Shown here in pieces: positions 43,019 to 50,572 of a DNA stretch of 64,000 nt; the stretch's first letter is position 1, and every line of letters starts with the position of its first letter. The notes below the pieces were generated by a model that made no database searches, had not been told where the DNA came from, and worked only from the letters and a program-made list of their open reading frames with translations. The DNA is taken from contig JBBFKY010000011.1 in NCBI GenBank assembly GCA_037481875.1, positions 1-64,000 on the forward strand, given 5' to 3'. The position numbers and the translations under genes are program-made. This stretch comes from Desulfosoma sp. (lineage in GTDB: Bacteria; Desulfobacterota; Syntrophobacteria; Syntrophobacterales; DSM-9756).

Positions 43019-44893
43019 TCACGGGTTTGCCGCCCTTTCTTTGGCAGGTTGAGAGTCGATGCGTTTATGCATAGAATTGTTCATGGAGAGAACCGGGTCT
43101 GTGTGAAGACCGTACTTTTTGATTTTTCGAGAGACGGTGGACTGATTGACGCCCAATTTTCGCGCCACGGCCCACTGGCTTCCGTAGCTTTCGAGAGCTT
43201 GCCTGAGAATGCACCGCTCTGCGGAGGCCATCAGCTCAGATAGAGTGGCTCCCTCCAAGGGGACCATGGGGGTGACCTGTTTGGGGTCGGAATGGGCCGT
43301 AACGTTTCTGGGTAAGTCTTCCAGACGAATGGGGTTATGATCGCACATCACGGCCAAGCGCTCGCACAGGTTAACCAATTCCCGAACGTTTCCCGGAAAA
43401 TCGTAAGAGATGAGCGCATCGGCCGCCGTTCGGCTTAAGCGCAAGGTCGGTTTTTGCAGCTTGGTACAAAAACGTTCCAGGTAATGCTGAAGCATGGGAA
43501 AGATGCATTCCTTACGATCCCTCAGAGGGGGGATCCATAGGGGGATGACGTTGAGTCGGTAATAAAGATCCTTCCGGAATTCACCGCGTTGTACCATGGT
43601 GGCCAAATCTCGGTTTGTTGCGGCCAGAATGCGCACATCCAATTTGCGGCTTGTGGTTCCTCCAATACGCGTGATGCGGCCGTCTTCCAAGAACCGCAAA
43701 AGTTTAACTTGAGAATTCAAGGGTAATTCCGAGACTTCATCGAGTAGTAAGGTCCCGCCGTCCGCCGCTTCAAAATAACCTGGCTTTCCACTGTGCCGAG
43801 CGCCGGTAAAGGCGCCCCGTTCATAGCCGAACAATTCCGCTTCAATGAGGGTTTCCGGAATGGCGCCGCAATTGATGCGGATCATGGGATGCTGGGATCG
43901 TGGAGAAAACTTGTGAATCAGTTCGGCGATCAAGCCTTTGCCCACACCCGATTCCCCGTGAAGAAGGACCGTAGAATCCACGGCGCTGACCTTAAAGGCT
44001 TGATGCAAGACATTCACCATGGAGGGACTGCGGGCGATGATTTGTTGGTCTTGAAGATGTTCCAGCTGCATGTCCAGAATTTGGTTTTTGTACTGGTCTT
44101 TGAGAGCCTTTTCCCGTTCGAGGGATTGATAGAGGGCGTCAATTTCGGTGATGTCTCGTTCGTTGACCACGATAAGGGACAAGCGGCCTTGAGGATCTAA
44201 GACCGGGTTTCCCGTGAGCATCAGCTTTCGGCCGCTTCGAGTATTTTGCAAAAGGTTGACGATTTGGCCCGTGCGGATGACTTCCAATGTGGCGGAACAG
44301 TCCACCAACCCCTCTTCCACGAGTTCGCGCATATTTCGACCCACCACATCCTGCGCCTTAAGGCCGTTGAGGCGTTCTGAGGCACGGTTGATGCGAAGCA
44401 CGGTGCCTTGAGCGTCCGAGATCCATAGGCCGTCGGCGGAGGAGTCGATGATGGCGTCCAGTTCCCGCGAAAGCGTTGGAAATGCCAGAAGAGATCGAGT
44501 GATTTCGTCCAATTCGACGTCGTCTTTGAACTGACAGAGCACAACGGGTCCTAGAGGACTTTCTGTGAAGTATTGCAGATGCACCAAGTAACGACGGGTC
44601 AGGTTTTCTTGAAAGAAACCGTACCGTACGGAACCATCCTTGATAGCCAAAAAAACTTGACTCCACAGATGAGGAAAAGCCTTTTTGAGATCATCTCCTG
44701 GCATAAGGTTCAAAAGTTTACGGCCGGCTCGGTTGACGAAGGTGATAATGCCTGTAGGTTGCATGAGAAAGAGTGGTTGCATGATATCCAGAAGCCAAGG
44801 TGCCGGATCTTTTTGGATAAGTATCCCATCCTTTTCAGGCAAAGAATCTGGGGTTTGGGTTTTCCTCGATGTATGTTTCACGTCGGCCTCCAT
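43019..44893 (-). CDS. Sigma-54-dependent enhancer-binding regulator with PAS sensors (TyrR-like)
   Basis: The 624-residue product has two PAS-like sensor domains (about residues 30-130 and 145-255; the second reads IDSSADGLWISDAQGTVLRINRASERLNG) and an AAA+ domain (about 285-520). Walker A is GESGVGKGLIAELIH, the sigma-54 contact loop GAFTGA is intact (ERGAFTGARHSGKPG), and Walker B is GGTLLLDEVSELP. The C-terminal helix-turn-helix is QWAVARKLGVNQSTVSRKIKKYGL, TyrR-like. There is no receiver domain, so it likely senses a small molecule. It lies between two sigma-54-type promoters and probably controls both. Confidence 0.92.
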   Translation of the reverse strand: MEADVKHTSRKTQTPDSLPEKDGILIQKDPAPWLLDIMQPLFLMQPTGIITFVNRAGRKLLNLMPGDDLKKAFPHLWSQVFLAIKDGSVRYGFFQENLTRRYLVHLQYFTESPLGPVVLCQFKDDVELDEITRSLLAFPTLSRELDAIIDSSADGLWISDAQGTVLRINRASERLNGLKAQDVVGRNMRELVEEGLVDCSATLEVIRTGQIVNLLQNTRSGRKLMLTGNPVLDPQGRLSLIVVNERDITEIDALYQSLEREKALKDQYKNQILDMQLEHLQDQQIIARSPSMVNVLHQAFKVSAVDSTVLLHGESGVGKGLIAELIHKFSPRSQHPMIRINCGAIPETLIEAELFGYERGAFTGARHSGKPGYFEAADGGTLLLDEVSELPLNSQVKLLRFLEDGRITRIGGTTSRKLDVRILAATNRDLATMVQRGEFRKDLYYRLNVIPLWIPPLRDRKECIFPMLQHYLERFCTKLQKPTLRLSRTAADALISYDFPGNVRELVNLCERLAVMCDHNPIRLEDLPRNVTAHSDPKQVTPMVPLEGATLSELMASAERCILRQALESYGSQWAVARKLGVNQSTVSRKIKKYGLHTDPVLSMNNSMHKRIDSQPAKERAANP

Positions 44894-45137
44894 CGTTCAA
44901 GATAGAATGTGCCCTTTGGAATCCTCCTCGCGTATGCGGTAACGCATAGCTTATGCCATGGCGCATGGTCAAGAGCGCTCCTTTCCAAAAATGGGCTTGT
45001 CTCAGTCGTTCATGCGGAAAAACCGGGAACCCAGCAGACGGCTCGTTATCAGACCTCCTGCTTTGTGCCTTCAGGAGGTGACCAACCCTTATTGGCAAAA
45101 AGGCCGCAAAGTGGCTTGTGTGAGAATCTTCCTTTCC

Positions 45138-45316
45138 AGGAGCCTGTCCGAGAAAGCATTTGTCCTTGGGAGCGAGGGCGTCCCGCTCACACAGATGGCG
45201 GCCAAAGGCCCGTTGTCCCAGGAAAACAAAGGGTTTGAGGCGTAAGGGCACGGCGCGCCGTGCCCTTACGTCTTTGCCTGCAATGGCTCATTCTAAGTTT
45301 TCGCACCCGCTCCTAG
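45138..45316 (+). repeat. MITE-like repeat, copy B, with a perfect 30-bp palindrome
   Basis: A 179-bp copy of the family seen at 25937 and 62442. The left end AGGAGCCTGTCCGAGAA and the right end TTTTCGCACCCGCTCCT are imperfect inverted repeats. Inside, 45241-45270 is a perfect palindrome with 15-nt arms (CGTAAGGGCACGGCG and its complement, no loop). The 540 bp between the regulator and gabT otherwise hold the promoter at 45358 and nothing more that I recognise. Confidence 0.75.
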
Positions 45317-45357
45317 TGCTTCATTGACAACAGTGGGAATGAGTTATTGATCTGGTT

Positions 45358-45373
45358 TGGTATGTTCCTTGTT
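45358..45373 (+). promoter_or_regulatory. Predicted sigma-54 promoter of the gabT-AOR operon
   Basis: TGGTATGTTCCTTGTT fits the -24/-12 pattern TGGYRYR-N4-TTGCW with one change (C to T in the -12 GC). GG and GT are 10 nt apart. The predicted start is near 45383, leaving a 52-nt leader before the gabT ATG at 45435. Confidence 0.65.
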
Positions 45374-45434
45374 ATTACACAAGTCCGGTGCGCGTGACCT
45401 TGGTCCGATCCTTCACGAAGAAAGGAGTTTGCAA

Positions 45435-46739
45435 ATGACAGTCTCGAGTAGTGGTTTGTTGGAGCGAAGAAATCGAAATGTGCCTCAAGGGCCCTTTCAC
45501 GTGACGTCGGCCTTTATCAAAGAAGCTCGAGGAGCCGTGTTGATCGATGTGGACGGCAGGGAGCTTATTGATTTTGCAGGGGGTATCGGGGTGATGAATG
45601 TGGGCCACTCCCACCCCAAAGTGGTGGCCGCTTTGCAAGACCAGGCGGAAAAATTTACCCACACCTGTTTTCACGTGGCCATGTACGAGCCGTACGTGGC
45701 CTTGGCCGAAAAATTGAACGCTTTAGCTCCAGGCGATTTTCCTAAGATGACGCTCTTTGCCAACAGTGGTGCGGAAGCCGTTGAAAACGCGGTTAAGATC
45801 GCCCGATATGCCACGCAAAGGCCGGCCATCATCTGTTTTGAAAACGGTTTTCATGGCCGAACCCTTCTGACCATGACACTCACCAGCAAAATAAAGCCTT
45901 ACAAATTGGGCTTTGGCCCTTTTGCTCCTGAAGTTTATCGCATGCCGTTCGCGTACTGTTACAGGTGCCCGTTTCATTTAAAGTATCCTAGCTGTGATGT
46001 GGCCTGTGCCGATTACCTTGAAGAATTTTTCATTTCCCATGTGGCGGCGGAAAGCACGGCGGCGGTCATCGCTGAACCCATTCAAGGGGAAGGAGGCTTT
46101 GTCACGCCGCCACCGGAGTATTTCAAGAAACTTCAAGCTATCTGTCAAAAATACGGGATCGTGCTTATTATTGATGAAGTGCAATCGGCCATGGGTCGAA
46201 CCGGAAAACTTTTTGCCATTGAGCATTGGGGGATCAGCCCTGATGTGATAACGCTTGCCAAGAGTCTGGCGGCAGGAATGCCCTTGAGTGCTGTGGTGGG
46301 GCGGGCCGAGCTTATGAACAAACCCCATGTGGGAGGCTTAGGGGGCACCTACGGCGGCAATCCCTTGGGGTGTCGAGCGGGTTTGGCTGTTTTAGAGATT
46401 CTTCTGGAAGACGGTTTGCTCAACACTGCGGAAGTCCTCGGAAAAAAGGTTCACGAGGCCTTGAGGCGTCTTCAGGATTCTTATGAAATCATCGGGGAGG
46501 TGCGCGGCAAAGGCCCCATGCTGGCCATTGAACTGGTGCGGGACCGAGAAACCAAAGAACCGGCCACCGACGAGGCCAAGAAGTTGGTCAGTCTCTGCTA
46601 CCAGAAGGGACTGGTTTTGCTTTCATGCGGTAATTTCGGTAATGTGATTCGTACCCTGATGCCTTTGGTCATAACCGATGAGCAACTTGAGCGAGGCATG
46701 GACATTCTGGAGGAGTCCTTGAGGGAGTTGACGCGGTAG
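45435..46739 (+). CDS. 4-aminobutyrate-type aminotransferase (GabT family)
   Basis: A class III PLP aminotransferase of 434 residues. It has the GabT-like FTHTCFHVAMYEPYVALAEKLN, FANSGAEAVENAVKIAR, ENGFHGRT, LIIDEVQSAMGRTGKLFAIEH and the PLP lysine in TLAKSLAAGMPLSAV. A cysteine-rich insert (CYRCPFHLKYPSCDVAC) may bind a metal. It converts an amino group at the far end of a substrate such as GABA or beta-alanine to a semialdehyde; ornithine or lysine are alternatives. AAAGGAG precedes the ATG and the AOR gene follows after 55 bp. Confidence 0.88.
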   Translation: MTVSSSGLLERRNRNVPQGPFHVTSAFIKEARGAVLIDVDGRELIDFAGGIGVMNVGHSHPKVVAALQDQAEKFTHTCFHVAMYEPYVALAEKLNALAPGDFPKMTLFANSGAEAVENAVKIARYATQRPAIICFENGFHGRTLLTMTLTSKIKPYKLGFGPFAPEVYRMPFAYCYRCPFHLKYPSCDVACADYLEEFFISHVAAESTAAVIAEPIQGEGGFVTPPPEYFKKLQAICQKYGIVLIIDEVQSAMGRTGKLFAIEHWGISPDVITLAKSLAAGMPLSAVVGRAELMNKPHVGGLGGTYGGNPLGCRAGLAVLEILLEDGLLNTAEVLGKKVHEALRRLQDSYEIIGEVRGKGPMLAIELVRDRETKEPATDEAKKLVSLCYQKGLVLLSCGNFGNVIRTLMPLVITDEQLERGMDILEESLRELTR

Positions 46740-46794
46740 CCGAAGGCGACGGCGGTTGAAAACCTTTATTTCACAAAGATAAAAAGGAGAACGT

Positions 46795-48549
46795 ATGCAG
46801 GGCTTTTTCGGGCGATACTTGATGGTCGACGTGGGAGCTCGTCGCTGGGAGGCGGTGCCTCTTGAGCGGGAGCGACTTCGCCGCACTTTGGGAGGAAAGG
46901 GATTGGCTACGCAGCTGCTTTTGGAAAAAAACCCTGCGGGTGTGGATCCTCTCTCTGCGGAAAACCATCTCATTTTTGCTCTAGGCCCTGTCAGTGATAC
47001 GGCGATTTACGGATCCTGCCGACACGGTATCTTTTCAAAATCTCCTTTGACGGGATTTTACGGAGAATCTTATTCGGGAGGACGCGCGGCTATTCCCATG
47101 AGCCGCACGGGCTATGATGCCATCGTCATCACAGGGGCATCGCCGACGCCCGTGTGGCTTGAAATTTCCGATTCTCAAGTGCAGTTCCATGAGGCGGCGG
47201 ATCTCTGGGGCAAAGACACTTTTGAAACGGAAGATGCCGTGCTCAAGCAATGCGGCGTGGATGACGCCGCGGCCGTGGTCATCGGGCCTGCGGGGGAAAA
47301 CCTGGTGCGCTACGCCGTGGTGGAAAACGATTATTGGCGTTCCGCCGGCCGTTGTGGCATGGGTGCCGTTCTAGGGTCCAAGAAGATCAAGGCCGTGGTT
47401 TTTCATGGATCCCTCGCAAGGCCGGTGGCCGATAAAGATGGCATAAAGGCCTATGCCCGCCGAATCGTCAAGGAACTCAAAGATCACAAAGCCGTACACG
47501 CCTACCGTACCCATGGCACTCCCATGATGGTGGCTCTGTTGAACACCGTCGGCGGTTTTCCCACGCGGTATTGGGCTAAGGGAACATTTGAAGCGTGGAA
47601 GAAAATCAGCGCCGAAATCCTTGTGGACCGCTTCGGGGCAAGGCCTAAAGCGTGCCGAACCTGCTTTATGGGATGTGGAAAATACATGGAGATTCAGGAA
47701 GGCCGCCATAAGGGTCTAAAGTTGGAAGGTCCAGAATACGAAACCATCTACGCTTTTGGCGGCCTGTGTGAAATCGATGCCTTGGATGAAATCGCTCACC
47801 TAAACGATCTCTGTGACCGATTGGGCCTGGATACCATCACGGCGGGAAATATGGCGGCTTTTGCCATTGAGGCCTCCCGGCGTGGAAAGATTCAGGAGCG
47901 GCTTGATTATGGTGAGGTGGATGCCATAGCGGAACTTCTCGTAAGCATTGCCACACGAAAGGGATTGGGTGATCTTTTGGCCCAGGGGATTCGACCGGCG
48001 GCAGCCCAATTGGGTTTGGAAGATCTGGCCGTGCACGTCAAGGGTCTTGAACCCGCGGGCTATGACCCGCGAGCGCTTAAAGGCATGGGGTTGGCTTATG
48101 CGGTGAGCGACCGTGGAGCGTGCCATTTGCGGGCCACCTTTTACAAGGCCGAGTTGGCCGGTTTGATCGATCCCAAGCAGATCGAGGGCAAAGCTCAGCT
48201 GTTTTTGGATTTTGAAGATCGCTGCACCCTCTTTGACTGCCTTATTCTCTGTCGGTTTTACAGGGATTTTTACCCGTGGGAAGAGCTTTCCAAGATCATC
48301 GCTCTGACGACGGGAGAAGAATGGGACAAGGAAAACCTGCAAAAGATTGCGTCAATGGTGGTGGACAGCACGCGGCGTTTCAACCTTCGAGAAGGGCTCA
48401 CGGCGGCAGACGACCGGCTCCCTCAAAGGCTTCTCAAGGAACCCTTGGAAGACGGACGCTGTCTGACCGAAGAAGAAATGCGCCATATGGTCCAGGACTA
48501 CTATCGTTTGAGAGGTTGGAGCCCGGAGGGGGTTCCACCGGCAGTTTGA
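46795..48549 (+). CDS. Aldehyde ferredoxin oxidoreductase family protein
   Basis: Tungsten or molybdenum pterin enzymes of this family oxidise aldehydes to acids and pass electrons to ferredoxin. The 584-residue product starts GFFGRYLMVDV, with LGGKGLATQLLL (pterin binding) and SKSPLTGFYGESYSGG. The iron-sulfur ligands are C-x2-C-x3-C (CRTCFMGC, about residues 286-292) plus the late Cys in DCLILC (about 482-486). The final domains look normal. Paired with the aminotransferase, it could remove the semialdehyde. A short hairpin TTTGACA-GAG-TGTCAAA overlaps the stop codon. Confidence 0.92.
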   Translation: MQGFFGRYLMVDVGARRWEAVPLERERLRRTLGGKGLATQLLLEKNPAGVDPLSAENHLIFALGPVSDTAIYGSCRHGIFSKSPLTGFYGESYSGGRAAIPMSRTGYDAIVITGASPTPVWLEISDSQVQFHEAADLWGKDTFETEDAVLKQCGVDDAAAVVIGPAGENLVRYAVVENDYWRSAGRCGMGAVLGSKKIKAVVFHGSLARPVADKDGIKAYARRIVKELKDHKAVHAYRTHGTPMMVALLNTVGGFPTRYWAKGTFEAWKKISAEILVDRFGARPKACRTCFMGCGKYMEIQEGRHKGLKLEGPEYETIYAFGGLCEIDALDEIAHLNDLCDRLGLDTITAGNMAAFAIEASRRGKIQERLDYGEVDAIAELLVSIATRKGLGDLLAQGIRPAAAQLGLEDLAVHVKGLEPAGYDPRALKGMGLAYAVSDRGACHLRATFYKAELAGLIDPKQIEGKAQLFLDFEDRCTLFDCLILCRFYRDFYPWEELSKIIALTTGEEWDKENLQKIASMVVDSTRRFNLREGLTAADDRLPQRLLKEPLEDGRCLTEEEMRHMVQDYYRLRGWSPEGVPPAV

Positions 48550-48698
48550 CAGAGTGTCAAAGCTTCATTTCGGTTGATTTCCAGCTTGACGTAGATCGGG
48601 AAACAACGGGAGGTTGTCACGTTGGCTCATGGTCCCTTAAAGGGTTGGATGGCTGAGAGACCTTGATGTTAAGGAGTCAAACCGGCGAGGAATCGAGC

Positions 48699-49115
48699 AT
48701 GCCTGAACAAGACGGCAAAAGTTTCAAAATCGTTGTGGGTTATGACGGCACGCGCACGGCCAAGGAAGCTTTGCACGTGGCCTTGTTTCACGCTCGGTAT
48801 TTTCAGGCGGAAGTCCATGTGGTCTGGTCTCTCGAGGGTGGGACGTCCACATCGGCGCAAGAGATCGATGCCGCTCGCGACGGACTGCAGCACGCGGAAA
48901 ATGTTTTTCGGGAAGCGCAGATTCCCTGCCAAACTCATTTGCTCATACGTGGGCTTTCTGCCGGCGAAGATCTGGTTCGGTTTTCCGAGGAACAGGGCGT
49001 GCAGGAGGTGATCGTGGGCGTGCGGCGTCGTTCCCATGTGGGGAAGCTCCTTTTCGGGTCCACGGCACGATATGTTATCTTGAACGCCCCCTGCCCCGTG
49101 GTCAGTGTGAAATAA
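48699..49115 (+). CDS. Universal stress protein (UspA family)
   Basis: From ATG 48699 the 138-residue product has the UspA fold pattern: KIVVGYDGTRTAKEALHVAL at the start and, at the end, the ATP-binding-type motif GVRRRSHVGKLLFGSTARYVILNAPCPVVSV (G-x2-G-x9-G-S). It probably binds ATP and acts in stress survival. Upstream signal is GGCGAGG; an in-frame earlier start at 48666 exists. Confidence 0.9.
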   Translation: MPEQDGKSFKIVVGYDGTRTAKEALHVALFHARYFQAEVHVVWSLEGGTSTSAQEIDAARDGLQHAENVFREAQIPCQTHLLIRGLSAGEDLVRFSEEQGVQEVIVGVRRRSHVGKLLFGSTARYVILNAPCPVVSVK

Positions 49116-49140
49116 GCGTCCCGTCGTGAAGACGCCTTCA

Positions 49141-49175
49141 AAAGAAAAGCCGCAATCCCAAAGGGATCTGCGGCC
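49141..49175 (-). terminator. Terminator after tRNA-Leu
   Basis: GCCGC/GCGGC with an inner ATCCC/GGGAT pairing forms a long stem. On the minus strand it is followed by TTTTCTTTT, 15 nt past the tRNA 3' end. Confidence 0.8.
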
Positions 49176-49189
49176 GTTACGTTTTTCCT

Positions 49190-49276
49190 GGTGCCGAAGC
49201 GGGGACTCGAACCCCGACAGGCCTATTGCCCACTAGATCCTGAATCTAGCGCGTCTACCAATTCCGCCACTTCGGC
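49190..49276 (-). tRNA. tRNA-Leu (anticodon CAG)
   Basis: An 87-nt tRNA with a long variable arm, as expected for leucine, and encoded CCA. Acceptor GCCGAAG/CTTCGGC, anticodon arm with loop TTCAGGA giving CAG, variable arm TGGGCAATAGGCCTG region, T-loop TTCGAGT. Confidence 0.96.
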
Positions 49277-49383
49277 ATTATTTAACAAAAAAGGCATTGC
49301 CTTGGAAGCGGCGATAAACTATGGTAAAAGCCTTCAGGTGTCAAGGGTAATTTGTGATGAAAGCGGAGGTTCTCAGAGTCGCA

Positions 49384-50337
49384 ATGAGGGTGATTCGTCG
49401 GTTGGAAGACATTCAAAAACCCCTTCAGAATCCCGTGATGACCATCGGCAATTTCGATGGAGTGCATCGCGGTCATAAGGTCTTGTTTCACCGGGTGGTG
49501 GACTGGGCGAAGAAACTTGGAGGCCAATCGGTGGTCATGACCTTTGACCCCCATCCTCTGCAGGTGTTGGCGCCGTCAGGAGGGCCCGATTTCATCACAT
49601 CTCCCGGCAAGAAGCTCCAGCTTATTGAAGCTGAAGGAATCGATGTGACCATCGTGGTTCCCTTCAGCAAGGACTTCGCCCAAATTTCCGCCCATGATTT
49701 CGTCAAAGACCTGTTGGTGGATCGTATCGGCGTCCGCGGCATTGTGGTCGGCTACGATTATCGGTTTGGCAGGAATCGAGAGGGCGACATTCGCCTGTTG
49801 CGGGAGTTGGGGAATCGTTACGGATTTCAGGTAGAGATGGTATCCGGCATCGAACTTGAGGGCACTCTGGTCAGCAGCACCGCCATCCGTCAGCTCATTC
49901 GAGATGGGCAGATGGAAGAAGCGGAAAGGCTTTTGGGGCGGCCCTATGAAATTGTCGGGCGCGTCGTCAAAGGTCGAGAACGAGGGCGGCTTTTGGGATT
50001 TCCCACAGCCAACGTGGATATACAAAAGCAGGTAGCACCCAAGCCCGGGGTGTATGCCGTGGAAGTGGAAATCGAGGGGGAGACTTACGGAGGTGCCGCT
50101 AACTTCGGCTGGAACCCCACCTTTGGTGATCCGACACCCTCTCTTGAAGTTCATGTCCTTGATTTTGAAGGAAATCTGTACGGTAAAGATATTGCCGTGC
50201 GTTTTGTGGAAAGGATTCGAGACGAGAGGCGTTTTCCCGGTCCTGAAGCCCTCGTCGCACAGATTCAGAGGGACGTGGAAACCGTACGCAGCATTCTTAC
50301 CTCCAAAAAACCTATGGCCCTGGCCGCCTCATGCTAG
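49384..50337 (+). CDS. ribF: Bifunctional riboflavin kinase/FAD synthetase RibF
   Basis: RibF turns riboflavin into FMN and FAD. The N-terminal FAD synthetase domain has MTIGNFDGVHRGHKVLF, DLLVDRIGVRGIVVGYDYRFGRNREG (as VVGYDYRFG) and SSTAIRQLI; the C-terminal kinase domain has GRPYEIVGRVVKGRERGRLLGFPTAN (as GFPTANV). ATG 49384 has GGAGG 13 nt upstream; ATG 49354 has no such site. 317 residues. Confidence 0.94.
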   Translation: MRVIRRLEDIQKPLQNPVMTIGNFDGVHRGHKVLFHRVVDWAKKLGGQSVVMTFDPHPLQVLAPSGGPDFITSPGKKLQLIEAEGIDVTIVVPFSKDFAQISAHDFVKDLLVDRIGVRGIVVGYDYRFGRNREGDIRLLRELGNRYGFQVEMVSGIELEGTLVSSTAIRQLIRDGQMEEAERLLGRPYEIVGRVVKGRERGRLLGFPTANVDIQKQVAPKPGVYAVEVEIEGETYGGAANFGWNPTFGDPTPSLEVHVLDFEGNLYGKDIAVRFVERIRDERRFPGPEALVAQIQRDVETVRSILTSKKPMALAASC

Positions 50338-50433
50338 GAAGGCTGTTCCGCCGTGGGAAACCCCGGTGTTTTGTCCCTCGCGTGCAGCCGGATCTGTCCT
50401 TCCTTCGAGACCAACCATGTTCAGAGATCCGCC

Positions 50434-50509
50434 GGGGCGGCTCCATATGTCCGCCCCTAGGTCGTTCAGGCACGACAATCCATTGGGGCGGTCACACAGG
50501 TCCGCCCCT
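50434..50509 (-). repeat. Double-hairpin repeat, copy 2 (inverted)
   Basis: The reverse complement of the copies at 25810 and 62683: stems GGGGCGG..CCGCCCC at 50434-50458 and 50485-50508 flank the linker AATGGATTGTCGTGCCTGAA (reading the minus strand). The remainder of the 235-bp gap has nothing else. Confidence 0.8.
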
Positions 50510-50572
50510 GCAAAGAATCGGTCACGAGCGGGCTGCTGCCCGTCTTGCAAGGAAACGTGAGCCTGCAGAGCC

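Noticed and set aside
48545-48561. TTTGACA-GAG-TGTCAAA as terminator of the AOR gene
   Set aside because: The stem is short and AT-rich, the loop is 3 nt, and no clean T-run follows; noted within the AOR entry only.
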